Source: Prochlorococcus sp. AG-355-N16 (GTDB lineage Bacteria; Cyanobacteriota; Cyanobacteriia; PCC-6307; Cyanobiaceae). From it: DNA of 64,000 nt. The position numbers were made by a program, and so were the translations under genes. Within the stretch, counting starts at the first letter, position 1. Every line of letters begins with the position of its first letter. Where the stretch lies: the NCBI GenBank assembly GCA_003278545.1, contig QCEF01000005.1, forward strand, positions 1 to 64,000. The letters run 5' to 3'. Below are positions 53,193-62,697 of the stretch, one piece after another. Under the pieces are notes generated by a model that was given only the letters and a program-made list of their open reading frames with translations, was not told the DNA's origin and made no database searches.

Positions 53193-55462
53193 AGCCGGCA
53201 AGTAATCAGTTATTAAATATCTCCTACAAATTGGAAATTTTGCTTGATATAGGTAGTAATGAAAGCTTTTACTATTTAGATGGAAATAATCTTGGGGCAG
53301 AAGTTGGAGATATTGTAAGTGTGAGACTAAGAGGGAGATTATTGAATGGGTTGGTGATCTCCAAAAAAAAAATTTCGACAATCATTAATGATGAAACAAA
53401 TGTTACTGGAGTAAAAAGCATAAGATATTTGTTTATTGAAAGTATTTTGCAGAAAAAAATAATTGATGACTCTTGGAGAGAATTGATAGAGTCCCTAGCC
53501 TCTTTTTATATGGTTAGTAATTTAAAAATGTTTAAAACTGCATTTCCTCCTGGTTGGATTGGTAAAAATAAGAATTTTTCTAAAGGTTTTAAAGATCAAA
53601 TATGGATTAAAACAAAAAAAGAATTTGATATTAAGAAAAATGAATTAACCAAAAAAGAATTTTTTTTAATTAATACTTTGCCTGAAAAAGGTAATTGGCA
53701 AAGTGAATTAATAAAGTCTGGTTTTAATTACACTCTAATTAACTCAATGGTCAGTAAAAATTACCTTATTAAATCTAAAAGAAAAAAAATTATTAATACT
53801 AAATTAAATTCCTTTTTGAATGATCATATTGCAACGAAAAAACCTAATCTTACAAATGAGCAAAAAATTGCATTTCAAGAATTTCAAACAATGAAACCGG
53901 GAGATGTTTTACTTCTTTGGGGGGAAACAGGTTCGGGTAAAACAGAAGTTTATATGAGAATTGCTGAAGATCAATTTCTTAAGAAAAAAAGTTGTTTGAT
54001 ACTAACCCCAGAAATCGGACTAATTCCTCAACTTATTGATAGGTTTAGTCGGCGATTTAATAATGTTGTTTACGAATATCATAGTAACTGTTCTACCAAT
54101 CATAGAACTGCGGTTTGGAAGAAAATTAATAATTCTAATGAACCTTTAATAGTAATAGGAACAAGGTCCGCAGTTTTTCTTCCAATGAAAAATCTAGGAT
54201 TAATAATCATGGATGAAGAACATGATGTTTCTTATAAACAAGATAGTCCTATGCCTTGTTATGACGCGAGAGAAATTGCTATTGAAATAGTAAAAAGGAA
54301 TTCTGCAAGGTTAATTTTTGGGAGTGCAACCCCATCAATGAAGACTTGGAAAAAATGTATTTTTGAAAAGAATTTTAAATTGGTAAGAATGATTCAAAGG
54401 ATATCTAGTAGTGAGATTCCTGAAATAAGAATTATTGATATGCGTGATGAGTTCAAGAAAGGAAATATGAAAATTTTTTCCAATGAATTATTACAATTGC
54501 TTTCTCAACTACGCTTAAAAAAAGAGCAGGCAATAATTTTGATTCCTAGGAGGGGGCACAGTGGTTTTTTAAGTTGTAGAAATTGCGGATATTTAATAAA
54601 TTGCCCTAACTGTGACGTTCCTTTATCAGTGCATCTTGGTTCACAAGGGAGAAAATGGTTAAGCTGTCATTGGTGTGATCATAAATCGAGATTGATCAAT
54701 CGTTGCCCAGATTGTCATTCAACTGCCTTTAAACCTTTTGGAATAGGTACACAAAGGGTAATAGAGTTTTTAAATGAAGAATTTCCTGACTTAAGAGTAC
54801 TGCGTTTTGATAGAGATACAACCTCAGGGAAAGATGGTCATAGAGATATTCTTTCAAAGTTCTCTAAAGGTGATGCTGATATTCTTGTGGGAACTCAAAT
54901 GTTGGCAAAAGGGATTGACATCCCCAATATTACTCTTTCAGTAGTTATTGCAGCAGATGGGTTGCTTCATCGCCCAGATATTTCGGCAGAGGAAAAATCT
55001 TTACAATTGTTTTTGCAATTAGCTGGCAGGGCAGGCAGGGCTCAAAAAAAAGGAAAAGTAATTTTTCAAACATATAAACCTAATCACCCGGTAATTTCGT
55101 ATCTTCAGAAAAGAGATTATGAAAGATTCTTAACTGAAAACTCGAAATTGAGAAAAGATGCTAATTTATTTCCATTTTGCACGATTTGCCTTCTAAAATT
55201 ATCAGGTAAAAATTATGAATTAACTGAAGAAATTGCAATAAAACTAGCAAAATATCTACTCAATTTTTGTGAGAAAAAGAACTGGAAATTAATTGGTCCT
55301 GCTCCTAGTTTAATTGCTAAAGTCGGTAAAAAATTTAGATGGCAGATATTAATACATGGTCCTGAAGGAACAAAGATACCTTTACCTGATAGATCAATAT
55401 TATGGAAACTTATTCCAAAAAATGTTTTTTTAACAATAGATGTTAATCCAGCAGAGTTGTAA
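53189..55462 (+). CDS. priA: Primosomal replication-restart helicase PriA
   Basis: This DNA helicase reloads the replisome at stalled forks. The 757-aa protein has an N-terminal DNA-binding part (about 1-200), Walker A GETGSGKT (residues 245-252), DEEH (342-345), two zinc-binding Cys clusters (CRNCGYLINCPNC and CHWCDHKSRLINRCPDC) between helicase halves, and motifs V/VI (VGTQMLAKGIDIPN, LAGRAGRAQ). The in-frame codon 12 bp upstream is a stop, so TTG 53189 is the only close start. It is divergent from rpoD, and its stop abuts the convergent DUF3153 gene. Confidence 0.95.
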   Translation: MKPASNQLLNISYKLEILLDIGSNESFYYLDGNNLGAEVGDIVSVRLRGRLLNGLVISKKKISTIINDETNVTGVKSIRYLFIESILQKKIIDDSWRELIESLASFYMVSNLKMFKTAFPPGWIGKNKNFSKGFKDQIWIKTKKEFDIKKNELTKKEFFLINTLPEKGNWQSELIKSGFNYTLINSMVSKNYLIKSKRKKIINTKLNSFLNDHIATKKPNLTNEQKIAFQEFQTMKPGDVLLLWGETGSGKTEVYMRIAEDQFLKKKSCLILTPEIGLIPQLIDRFSRRFNNVVYEYHSNCSTNHRTAVWKKINNSNEPLIVIGTRSAVFLPMKNLGLIIMDEEHDVSYKQDSPMPCYDAREIAIEIVKRNSARLIFGSATPSMKTWKKCIFEKNFKLVRMIQRISSSEIPEIRIIDMRDEFKKGNMKIFSNELLQLLSQLRLKKEQAIILIPRRGHSGFLSCRNCGYLINCPNCDVPLSVHLGSQGRKWLSCHWCDHKSRLINRCPDCHSTAFKPFGIGTQRVIEFLNEEFPDLRVLRFDRDTTSGKDGHRDILSKFSKGDADILVGTQMLAKGIDIPNITLSVVIAADGLLHRPDISAEEKSLQLFLQLAGRAGRAQKKGKVIFQTYKPNHPVISYLQKRDYERFLTENSKLRKDANLFPFCTICLLKLSGKNYELTEEIAIKLAKYLLNFCEKKNWKLIGPAPSLIAKVGKKFRWQILIHGPEGTKIPLPDRSILWKLIPKNVFLTIDVNPAEL

Positions 55463-56572
55463 TTACTTTGATGGAAGTTGAGGTAAATCTGAACCTAGTT
55501 TAAATCTATATAATCTTAATAAATAAGCCAATATTATAAGTATTGAAATAATAGATATCCCAATCAAAAGTTTGTTGAGGCTCCAGAAAGAAAATTCAAG
55601 GCTATTTATCTGCCCTTGATTTAAATTCCAAATTATTAGATTTTTTGTGATTTCTAAATTTGAATTATTTTTATCAGTAAGGATAGCTTTATTAGGGTGA
55701 ATAATTTTGAAAATGAGTTCTAAATTATCAATACCTTGAATAGAATTTAGATCCAAATCTAACCTGTAAAAGTATTTCTTAAAAAAAATGAAGTTTTTTT
55801 GAGTAGTATTAATTTCTATATTTGTTGATTCTCCCGCTAACTCTCCAGCTATATTTTGGGTGATTTTAAGAACTTGCTTTGTATCATCTAAATTGAGATT
55901 TTTATGTTTCAAAGAAAAGGTTGATTCGTCTTGTTCAATTTCTGCGTCAGGAAAAATATCATTCATCTTTTCTTCGAATTTTAATTGCCAAGGGAATTTC
56001 TTTATATATTTACTCTCTATCACTAAATTATTGCTTATTGAGTCAAGTTCACTAAGATCAAGGGTATTCTCAATTTTAACGCAGCCACTTAAAAGTGGAA
56101 TTAATAATAATAATATTAAAAAAATGATGAATGAAAAGCCTTTCTGAAAGGGTTTTGTTTCACCAGTTGGTGTCTCAGTTACATTAATAAATTTTTTTTT
56201 CTTCAATACTTCTTTTTTTTTGCGCAGTGAGTTAAGAGATTTTTTATTGAGTGTTGGGTCGCTTTCAAACTTTAAGTTCCAATTTTCTGGCTTTTTAATG
56301 TCAGGAGAGTCTATAACTTCCATCAAATATTTTGCATTTTCTCTTGTCTTATTATCGTAAGATTTTAGAAGTTCTTTACAAATCCTTTTAGCCTCTTCCT
56401 TTTTATTGATACCACAAAGAGCAGTAATTAAGATTGTCCTTAAATTTACTCCCTCTTTGCTTGATAAAGGAAATGATTCGATTATGGGAAAAAGAAATTC
56501 AATGCAAAAATGATACTCACCTTTAGCTAAAGCAAGTTCTACTGTTTCTAAAACTTGCTCATAAGTTTTCAT
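55463..56572 (-). CDS. TPR-like/DUF3153 fusion protein with internal lipobox-like motif
   Basis: The 369-aa protein has a helical, TPR-like N-terminal part (about residues 1-90: YEQVLETVELALAKGEYHFC...), a basic linker, then a hydrophobic stretch ending in LLSGC at Cys164, and a DUF3153 domain (about 165-325) followed by a C-terminal helix (about 333-353). In many cyanobacteria DUF3153 proteins start with a lipoprotein-like signal, so here it appears fused behind an N-terminal cytoplasmic domain. It lies 3 bp downstream of argB on the same strand. Confidence 0.7.
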   Translation of the reverse strand: MKTYEQVLETVELALAKGEYHFCIEFLFPIIESFPLSSKEGVNLRTILITALCGINKKEEAKRICKELLKSYDNKTRENAKYLMEVIDSPDIKKPENWNLKFESDPTLNKKSLNSLRKKKEVLKKKKFINVTETPTGETKPFQKGFSFIIFLILLLLIPLLSGCVKIENTLDLSELDSISNNLVIESKYIKKFPWQLKFEEKMNDIFPDAEIEQDESTFSLKHKNLNLDDTKQVLKITQNIAGELAGESTNIEINTTQKNFIFFKKYFYRLDLDLNSIQGIDNLELIFKIIHPNKAILTDKNNSNLEITKNLIIWNLNQGQINSLEFSFWSLNKLLIGISIISILIILAYLLRLYRFKLGSDLPQLPSK

Positions 56573-56575
56573 GAG

Positions 56576-57427
56576 TTAGGCGACTATCATTGTGCCTATT
56601 CCGGAATTTGTAAAAATCTCAAGAAGTAATGAATGTTCTATTCTTCCATCAATTATGTGAGCTGCTTTGACTCCTTGGGCTAAAGCTCTTATGCAGCATT
56701 CTGTCTTTGGAATCATACCTTCAGTTACAATTTTTTTATCAATAAAATCTCTTGCCTCTTTGAGATTAGTTTTTTCAACAAGACTATTTTTGTTATCTTT
56801 TTCTTTCATAATTCCTTGAGTATCAGTAAGAAGAATAAGTTTTTCTGCATTTATTGCAGCAGCAATTTCTCCAGCAACAAAATCTGCATTTATGTTATGG
56901 GAAATCCCCTTCAAGGTTGATCCAATGCTAGAAATAATTGGGATATATCCTTTAGAAATAAGAGGATCTAATATTTCAGGATTGATTTTTGTAACCTCTC
57001 CCACTAACCCATGGCTACCATCTCCTAGTTCTCTAGATTGAATTAAGTTGCCATCAAGACCCGATATTCCCACAGCTAAGGATCCAGTTTTATTAATGCC
57101 TTTTACAATTTGTTTGTTAACTCTACCCATTAGAACCATCTCGACAATTTCCATTGTTTTTTGATCAGTAATTCTTAATCCATTTTCGAATTTAGGAGAT
57201 ATTTCTAATTTCTTTAACCAATTATTAATCTCGGGTCCACCTCCATGAATTACTATCGGACAAACCCCAACGGTTGATAAAAGTGCTATGTCTCTAAAAA
57301 AAGCATTTTTTAAAATATCATTCTCCATAACAGAACCGCCATACTTGATAACAATTTTTCTACCTGAGAAACTTTGTATATATGGAAGTGCTTCGCTTAA
57401 TATTGATACTCTTTGAGAATCATTCAT
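56576..57427 (-). CDS. argB: Acetylglutamate kinase
   Basis: This enzyme phosphorylates N-acetylglutamate in arginine synthesis and is feedback-regulated; in cyanobacteria it is also a PII partner. The 283-aa protein has KYGGSVM (about residues 28-34), IHGGGPEIN (about 60-68) and the late ITEGMIPK-type [13 protein letters not shown] segment. An N-terminal helix of about 15 residues, a mark of arginine-sensitive forms, precedes the core. It lies 64 bp downstream of the DUF2854 gene, with the TPR-DUF3153 gene immediately after. Confidence 0.96.
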   Translation of the reverse strand: MNDSQRVSILSEALPYIQSFSGRKIVIKYGGSVMENDILKNAFFRDIALLSTVGVCPIVIHGGGPEINNWLKKLEISPKFENGLRITDQKTMEIVEMVLMGRVNKQIVKGINKTGSLAVGISGLDGNLIQSRELGDGSHGLVGEVTKINPEILDPLISKGYIPIISSIGSTLKGISHNINADFVAGEIAAAINAEKLILLTDTQGIMKEKDNKNSLVEKTNLKEARDFIDKKIVTEGMIPKTECCIRALAQGVKAAHIIDGRIEHSLLLEIFTNSGIGTMIVA

Positions 57428-57491
57428 TATTAAAATTCATTAAAACTTAATTGAATTGAGAAATTAGTTTTTTACAAATATATCCCTATAT

Positions 57492-58022
57492 TCAATAAAA
57501 GAGAATAAAATCAAATTCTTTCTTATTATCGTCGATAATAATTTCTGATTCAAGGCCTTTTACGAAAAACCTGTTTAATCTTTCTTGTTTTTCAATCCAT
57601 TTTTCTAGAGGGACAGCGTTTAATTCGAAACGCATTCTGAGACCATTTTTTTCTTCCTTTGTAATTTCTTCTATTTCTTTTAATTGAGGGGGGTTATCCT
57701 CGTCCCACAAATTTAAAGATTCTAATGACGATTCAAGATGAGCTTTTATCCCATACCTCCATCTTGTAACATCTTTAACTAGTGCTGTTAATTCTTTTGG
57801 TCTATTAAATTTATTTGTCGCAAAATTTGTCTTGTCAAACAACTCTACAGGAGGTATTTCGGAAGTCTTTAAGCCTAATCCAATTAGAAAAATAGGTACT
57901 CCATAAAAAAAAGTAGGTACACTTAAATTCACTGAGTCTGTAAAATAAGCAGTCATTCCAACAAAAGCTAATATACCCCCAGCGGTTACGATTAAGTTTC
58001 CAGGCGATAAGTATTTCTTCAT
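57492..58022 (-). CDS. DUF2854 family membrane protein
   Basis: The 176-aa protein has two N-terminal membrane helices (about residues 8-28 and 32-50) and a soluble C-terminal part with the pattern VTRWRYGIKAHLESSLESL and NPPQLKEIEEI. It resembles the DUF2854 family found in cyanobacteria and plant plastids, of unknown role. It is divergent from the 60-aa hypothetical gene (42-bp gap). Confidence 0.8.
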   Translation of the reverse strand: MKKYLSPGNLIVTAGGILAFVGMTAYFTDSVNLSVPTFFYGVPIFLIGLGLKTSEIPPVELFDKTNFATNKFNRPKELTALVKDVTRWRYGIKAHLESSLESLNLWDEDNPPQLKEIEEITKEEKNGLRMRFELNAVPLEKWIEKQERLNRFFVKGLESEIIIDDNKKEFDFILFY

Positions 58023-58064
58023 TTTGATTTAGTAGAATGAGTTTTAATTGTGCTAACAAGTATT

Positions 58065-58247
58065 ATGCAAGATCCTAATACTGCAAATCAAGGAGATTTG
58101 ATTTTTAAACTTGATCAAGATAGAGCATGGCTACTAGAAAATCTTGATAAGGGTAAATGGCCAGAAATCAGAAGCGAACTTGCCGCGCTTGAAAGAAAAA
58201 TAAGCAAATTAATTATAAGTGTTCAAGAAAATAATGTTGGTATTTGA
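58065..58247 (+). CDS. Hypothetical protein, 60 aa
   Basis: This small soluble helical protein (MQDPNTANQGDLIFKLDQ...) has EELAALERKI-type heptads (RSELAALERKISKLI) that could form a coiled coil. ATG 58065 is preferred over GTG 58050. The gene is divergent from the DUF2854 gene and ends 1 bp before the convergent ssb. The compositional regularity supports a real gene. Family not recognised. Confidence 0.65.
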   Translation: MQDPNTANQGDLIFKLDQDRAWLLENLDKGKWPEIRSELAALERKISKLIISVQENNVGI

Positions 58248-58248
58248 T

Positions 58249-58674
58249 TTAAAAAGGTATTTCGTCAACTTCAGGTACTAAAGGGGAACTATCCCAACTA
58301 GATTTTTTGGGGGTTTCTTTATTTTCAAATGACTCGTTATTTTCTTTTTGATCAGAATTAAAAACTTCAACTGGCGAGATTTGATGAATCTTTGAAGCTG
58401 TTAGTTCTGGTTGCTTTTCTTTTGTTCCGTCTTTTCTCGTGACAGAATTCATCTTTAGACGTCCCTCAATAACAACATTTTGCCCTTCCTTTAGTTCATC
58501 TACCATTTCTTGGGCAATATTTCCCCATCCTATGATCTTGAGATTTCTGGTTGGATCTTCACTACGTAATCCTTTAAAATTAACAATCATTTCTGCAATT
58601 GGAGTTTGGTTTTCTTTGGTATACCTCATTTGGGGAGCGCTATTGATTATCGCCTGAATTAAACAATGATTCAT
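58249..58674 (-). CDS. ssb: Single-stranded DNA-binding protein
   Basis: The 141-aa OB-fold protein has the core MNHCLIQAIINSAPQMRYT, GWGNIAQEMVDELKEGQNVVIEGRLKMN and the partner-binding acidic tip VDEIPF at the C-terminus. A Ser/Glu/Asn-rich linker separates core and tip. It coats single-stranded DNA and recruits repair and replication proteins such as PriA. Some cyanobacteria have more than one SSB-like protein, so whether this is the main SSB is not settled. It is divergent from cobK. Confidence 0.85.
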   Translation of the reverse strand: MNHCLIQAIINSAPQMRYTKENQTPIAEMIVNFKGLRSEDPTRNLKIIGWGNIAQEMVDELKEGQNVVIEGRLKMNSVTRKDGTKEKQPELTASKIHQISPVEVFNSDQKENNESFENKETPKKSSWDSSPLVPEVDEIPF

Positions 58675-58702
58675 TACTTACTATTTAATTAAAGACATAC
58701 TG

Positions 58703-59500
58703 ATGCAGAATCAAGAAAATTGCTACAAAAATGTTTGGATCCTATCAGGAACTTCGGATGGACCTGTAATAGCTAATAGGCTTCTTGAACTTAATTATTC
58801 AGTCTTTGCAAGTGTTTTAACTTATAAAGCGAGGCAAGCTTATATTGAAAATCCAAAGTTACATATCATTACGGGGAAATTAAATAATAAAGATCAAATA
58901 ATTAATTTCATAAATAAAAATAAAATCACATGCGTTGTCGATGCTACTCATCCGTTTGCCGTAATAATTTCTAAAAATCTTAATAATGCATGTAAAGAGA
59001 TTAGTACACCTCTTTTACTATTTGAGAGGAAATCTCTAATAAATAAAACTAATAATTTTTTTTATATTGATCATTTAAAGGATATAAATATTGATGATAT
59101 TGAGAATAAGAATATTCTTCTTGCAATAGGATCAAGATTCCTTAACGATACAGCTAGTTATTATATGAATTGTAAAGCTAATGTATTTACAAGGGTACTT
59201 CCAACTTATGAGAGTATAACTAAAGCTTTTGGTTCATGTATTAAAAATTCAAACATAGCGATACTTGAACCAAGTAAAAATAATAAAAGCATTTTAGAAA
59301 AAAAACTTTGTGATTTTTGGGAGATAGATTATGTTCTATGCAGAGAATCTGGAAGTTATTCTCAGAAAAACTGGGAGAGTATAGTTTCTGGAAGTAATAT
59401 GAAGTTATTTTTGGTTAAAAGACCGAAAGTTAAAAATGATTATTCTTACTCTTTTGATCAATATCACAATTTGATAAATCACATAATTAAAAAATATTGA
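58703..59500 (+). CDS. cobK: Precorrin-6A reductase
   Basis: This enzyme reduces precorrin-6A to dihydro-precorrin-6B with NADPH in corrin synthesis. The 265-aa protein has the N-terminal ILSGTSDGPVIANRLL motif, VDATHPFAVIISKN and the late YVLCRESG segment. The window also holds cobM and a CobT-like gene, scattered as is usual in cyanobacteria. It is divergent from ssb and probably cotranscribed with cutA (13-bp gap). Confidence 0.92.
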   Translation: MQNQENCYKNVWILSGTSDGPVIANRLLELNYSVFASVLTYKARQAYIENPKLHIITGKLNNKDQIINFINKNKITCVVDATHPFAVIISKNLNNACKEISTPLLLFERKSLINKTNNFFYIDHLKDINIDDIENKNILLAIGSRFLNDTASYYMNCKANVFTRVLPTYESITKAFGSCIKNSNIAILEPSKNNKSILEKKLCDFWEIDYVLCRESGSYSQKNWESIVSGSNMKLFLVKRPKVKNDYSYSFDQYHNLINHIIKKY

Positions 59501-59513
59501 TTTTTAATTCATT

Positions 59514-59819
59514 ATGGAAGTATTAGTTTTGATCACAACTGAATCAAGTAACGCAAATGCTTTGCGAATGGCTAAATCACTATTACAAAATAAAATTGCA
59601 GCTTGTGTTTCGATAAAGCAAATTTTTTCAATTTATAAGTGGGATGATGATATTGAAGAAACTAAAGAGTTTGAAATCACAATAAAAAGTAAACTAGAAT
59701 TTAAAGATTGTTTAATTGATTTCGTAAATAAAAATTCCACATATGATGTCCCTCAAATTATTTACAAAAAATACCATGCTGAGATGAAATATTATGATTG
59801 GTTGAATAAGACTATTTGA
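59514..59819 (+). CDS. cutA: Divalent-cation tolerance protein CutA
   Basis: The 101-aa trimeric CutA1 fold is supported by VLITTESSNANALRMAKSLL, the AACVSIKQIFSIYKWDDDIEETKEFEITIKS segment and the VPQII-YHAEMKYYDWL end with its conserved His and aromatic residues. CutA has been tied to copper tolerance in E. coli, but its molecular role is unclear. It follows cobK by 13 bp and is convergent with the PfkB-family kinase gene (6-bp gap). Confidence 0.93.
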   Translation: MEVLVLITTESSNANALRMAKSLLQNKIAACVSIKQIFSIYKWDDDIEETKEFEITIKSKLEFKDCLIDFVNKNSTYDVPQIIYKKYHAEMKYYDWLNKTI

Positions 59820-59825
59820 TTAAAT

Positions 59826-60827
59826 CTATTTTATTAACTCTTTAAGATCAATATCTGTTCTAGATCCTAATTGCGTAATTATTTGTCCCGCACAAATTGA
59901 ACCTATCTCTCCGCATTTTTTGAGGGAACAATTGTTTATTAATCCATGGATAAATCCTCCCGCATAGATATCTCCAGCTCCTGTAGTATCAATAATCTTG
60001 CCTTTGGTTATTGACTCAATTTTTTCAACATTATTTTTGTTAACGATCAGAGAACCATTGCTTCCAAGAGTTACTATGACTAATTCACATAAGGAAGATA
60101 GATCTTCTTGGCAGCTTGCTAATTTATCATTTTTAAATAGACTTAACACCTCGGATTCATTACAAAAAACAATATCTACATATTCATAAATTAATTCCAA
60201 GAAACTCTCACGATGTCTGTCTACACAAAATGAATCAGACAAAGAAAGGATTATTTTTGTATTAGATTGTTTTGCAACTTGGGCGGCTTTAATAAAAGCT
60301 TTTTTAGCTAATTCGCTGTCCCATAAATATCCTTCTAAATATAAGTATTTGCTTTCCTTAATTACAGTAAAGTCAATGTCTTTTGTTTCAAACTCTACAG
60401 ATGCTCCTAGGTAAGTGCACATAGTTCTTTGTGCATCACGTGTAACCAAAATGATTGAATGAGCTGTTGGAGCACCTTCAATAGTAGGTGGAGTATTAAA
60501 CATAGTTTTACTTTTTTTTATATCGTCAGAAAAGAAATTCCCAAATTGATCATTTTTCACTCTTCCTATAAAATGCACATGATTGCCTAATTCTGCTAAA
60601 GAAACAACGGTATTTGCAGAGGACCCACCTGAAATTTGTTTGATCACTTTGCAATTTTTTAACAATCTCTCAGATTCATCAGAATTAATTAGATTCATTG
60701 ATCCTTTATCCAGATTATTTATCTCAAGAAAATCATCTTCAATATTTACAATAATATCTACTATTGCGTTCCCCAGACCAATGAGATCAATTTTTTTATG
60801 TTCAAAATGTCTAAAGGATTCCTTCAT
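59826..60827 (-). CDS. PfkB-family carbohydrate/nucleoside kinase (adenosine-kinase-like)
   Basis: The 333-aa ribokinase-fold enzyme has the N-terminal GLGNAIVDIIVN motif, the ISGGSSANTVVSLAELG substrate loop and the C-terminal DTTGAGDIYAGGFIHG anion-hole/catalytic Asp. The overall pattern is closest to adenosine-kinase-like and related sugar kinases of cyanobacteria. Substrate is not certain. It lies 15 bp downstream of purA on the same strand, which favours a purine link (inference). Confidence 0.88.
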   Translation of the reverse strand: MKESFRHFEHKKIDLIGLGNAIVDIIVNIEDDFLEINNLDKGSMNLINSDESERLLKNCKVIKQISGGSSANTVVSLAELGNHVHFIGRVKNDQFGNFFSDDIKKSKTMFNTPPTIEGAPTAHSIILVTRDAQRTMCTYLGASVEFETKDIDFTVIKESKYLYLEGYLWDSELAKKAFIKAAQVAKQSNTKIILSLSDSFCVDRHRESFLELIYEYVDIVFCNESEVLSLFKNDKLASCQEDLSSLCELVIVTLGSNGSLIVNKNNVEKIESITKGKIIDTTGAGDIYAGGFIHGLINNCSLKKCGEIGSICAGQIITQLGSRTDIDLKELIK

Positions 60828-60842
60828 TAATTTGGAACTAAA

Positions 60843-62207
<1,365 letters not shown>

Positions 62208-62234
62208 TTACTTTTAAAAAGTAAATGAATTGTA

Positions 62235-62672
62235 TCAACTTTCTCTTAGAACCATTTTTTCAGCAAGAGAAAATTCTTTGGTTAAACGCTCTTTAAGTTT
62301 ATCTGGCAAAGGTCTACTTGCAAAGTTTTTGTAATGACCTGCCATAGCATTTAATGCTGTTTGCATTGTGGTAAATGATTGCGTTTTATTCACCATCCCT
62401 CTATTTCTATATCTGGAAATATAGTCAGTTATAAGTGTAAGAGCTTCACTTCTTACTTCATCTTTATTTGGAGAATCTTTTGGAGTATCAACAGCTGTTT
62501 GTAATGTTTTAACAACTGAAATTGTATCCTTTGTATAGTCACCTGTCATAGCGGTTTTTGCAGCTATGGAAGGGGAACTAAATAGTGTAAAAACAACAAT
62601 TAAGGATATTCCAAAAGATATAGCTTTGGTAAGATTCTTAAAAAATAATTTTGATGTCCATTTCAGTAACAT
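62235..62672 (-). CDS. psb27: Photosystem II assembly protein Psb27
   Basis: Psb27 binds the lumenal side of CP43 in assembling or damaged photosystem II and shields the manganese-cluster site. The 145-aa precursor has a signal peptide (cleavage near SIAA, residues 35-38) and a four-helix mature domain with ISRYRNRGMVNKTQSFTTMQTALNAMAGHYKNF and RPLPDKLKERL. Cyanobacterial relatives such as Synechocystis Psb27 carry a lipobox Cys at the processing site; none is seen here. It lies 25 bp downstream of proS on the same strand. Confidence 0.93.
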   Translation of the reverse strand: MLLKWTSKLFFKNLTKAISFGISLIVVFTLFSSPSIAAKTAMTGDYTKDTISVVKTLQTAVDTPKDSPNKDEVRSEALTLITDYISRYRNRGMVNKTQSFTTMQTALNAMAGHYKNFASRPLPDKLKERLTKEFSLAEKMVLRES

Positions 62673-62697
62673 AACTTAGCTCCCAAAAAAATAAGCC

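Noticed and set aside
53130-53381. Minus-strand 83-codon frame at the priA start
   Set aside because: It is antisense to the PriA N-terminus and has no family resemblance.
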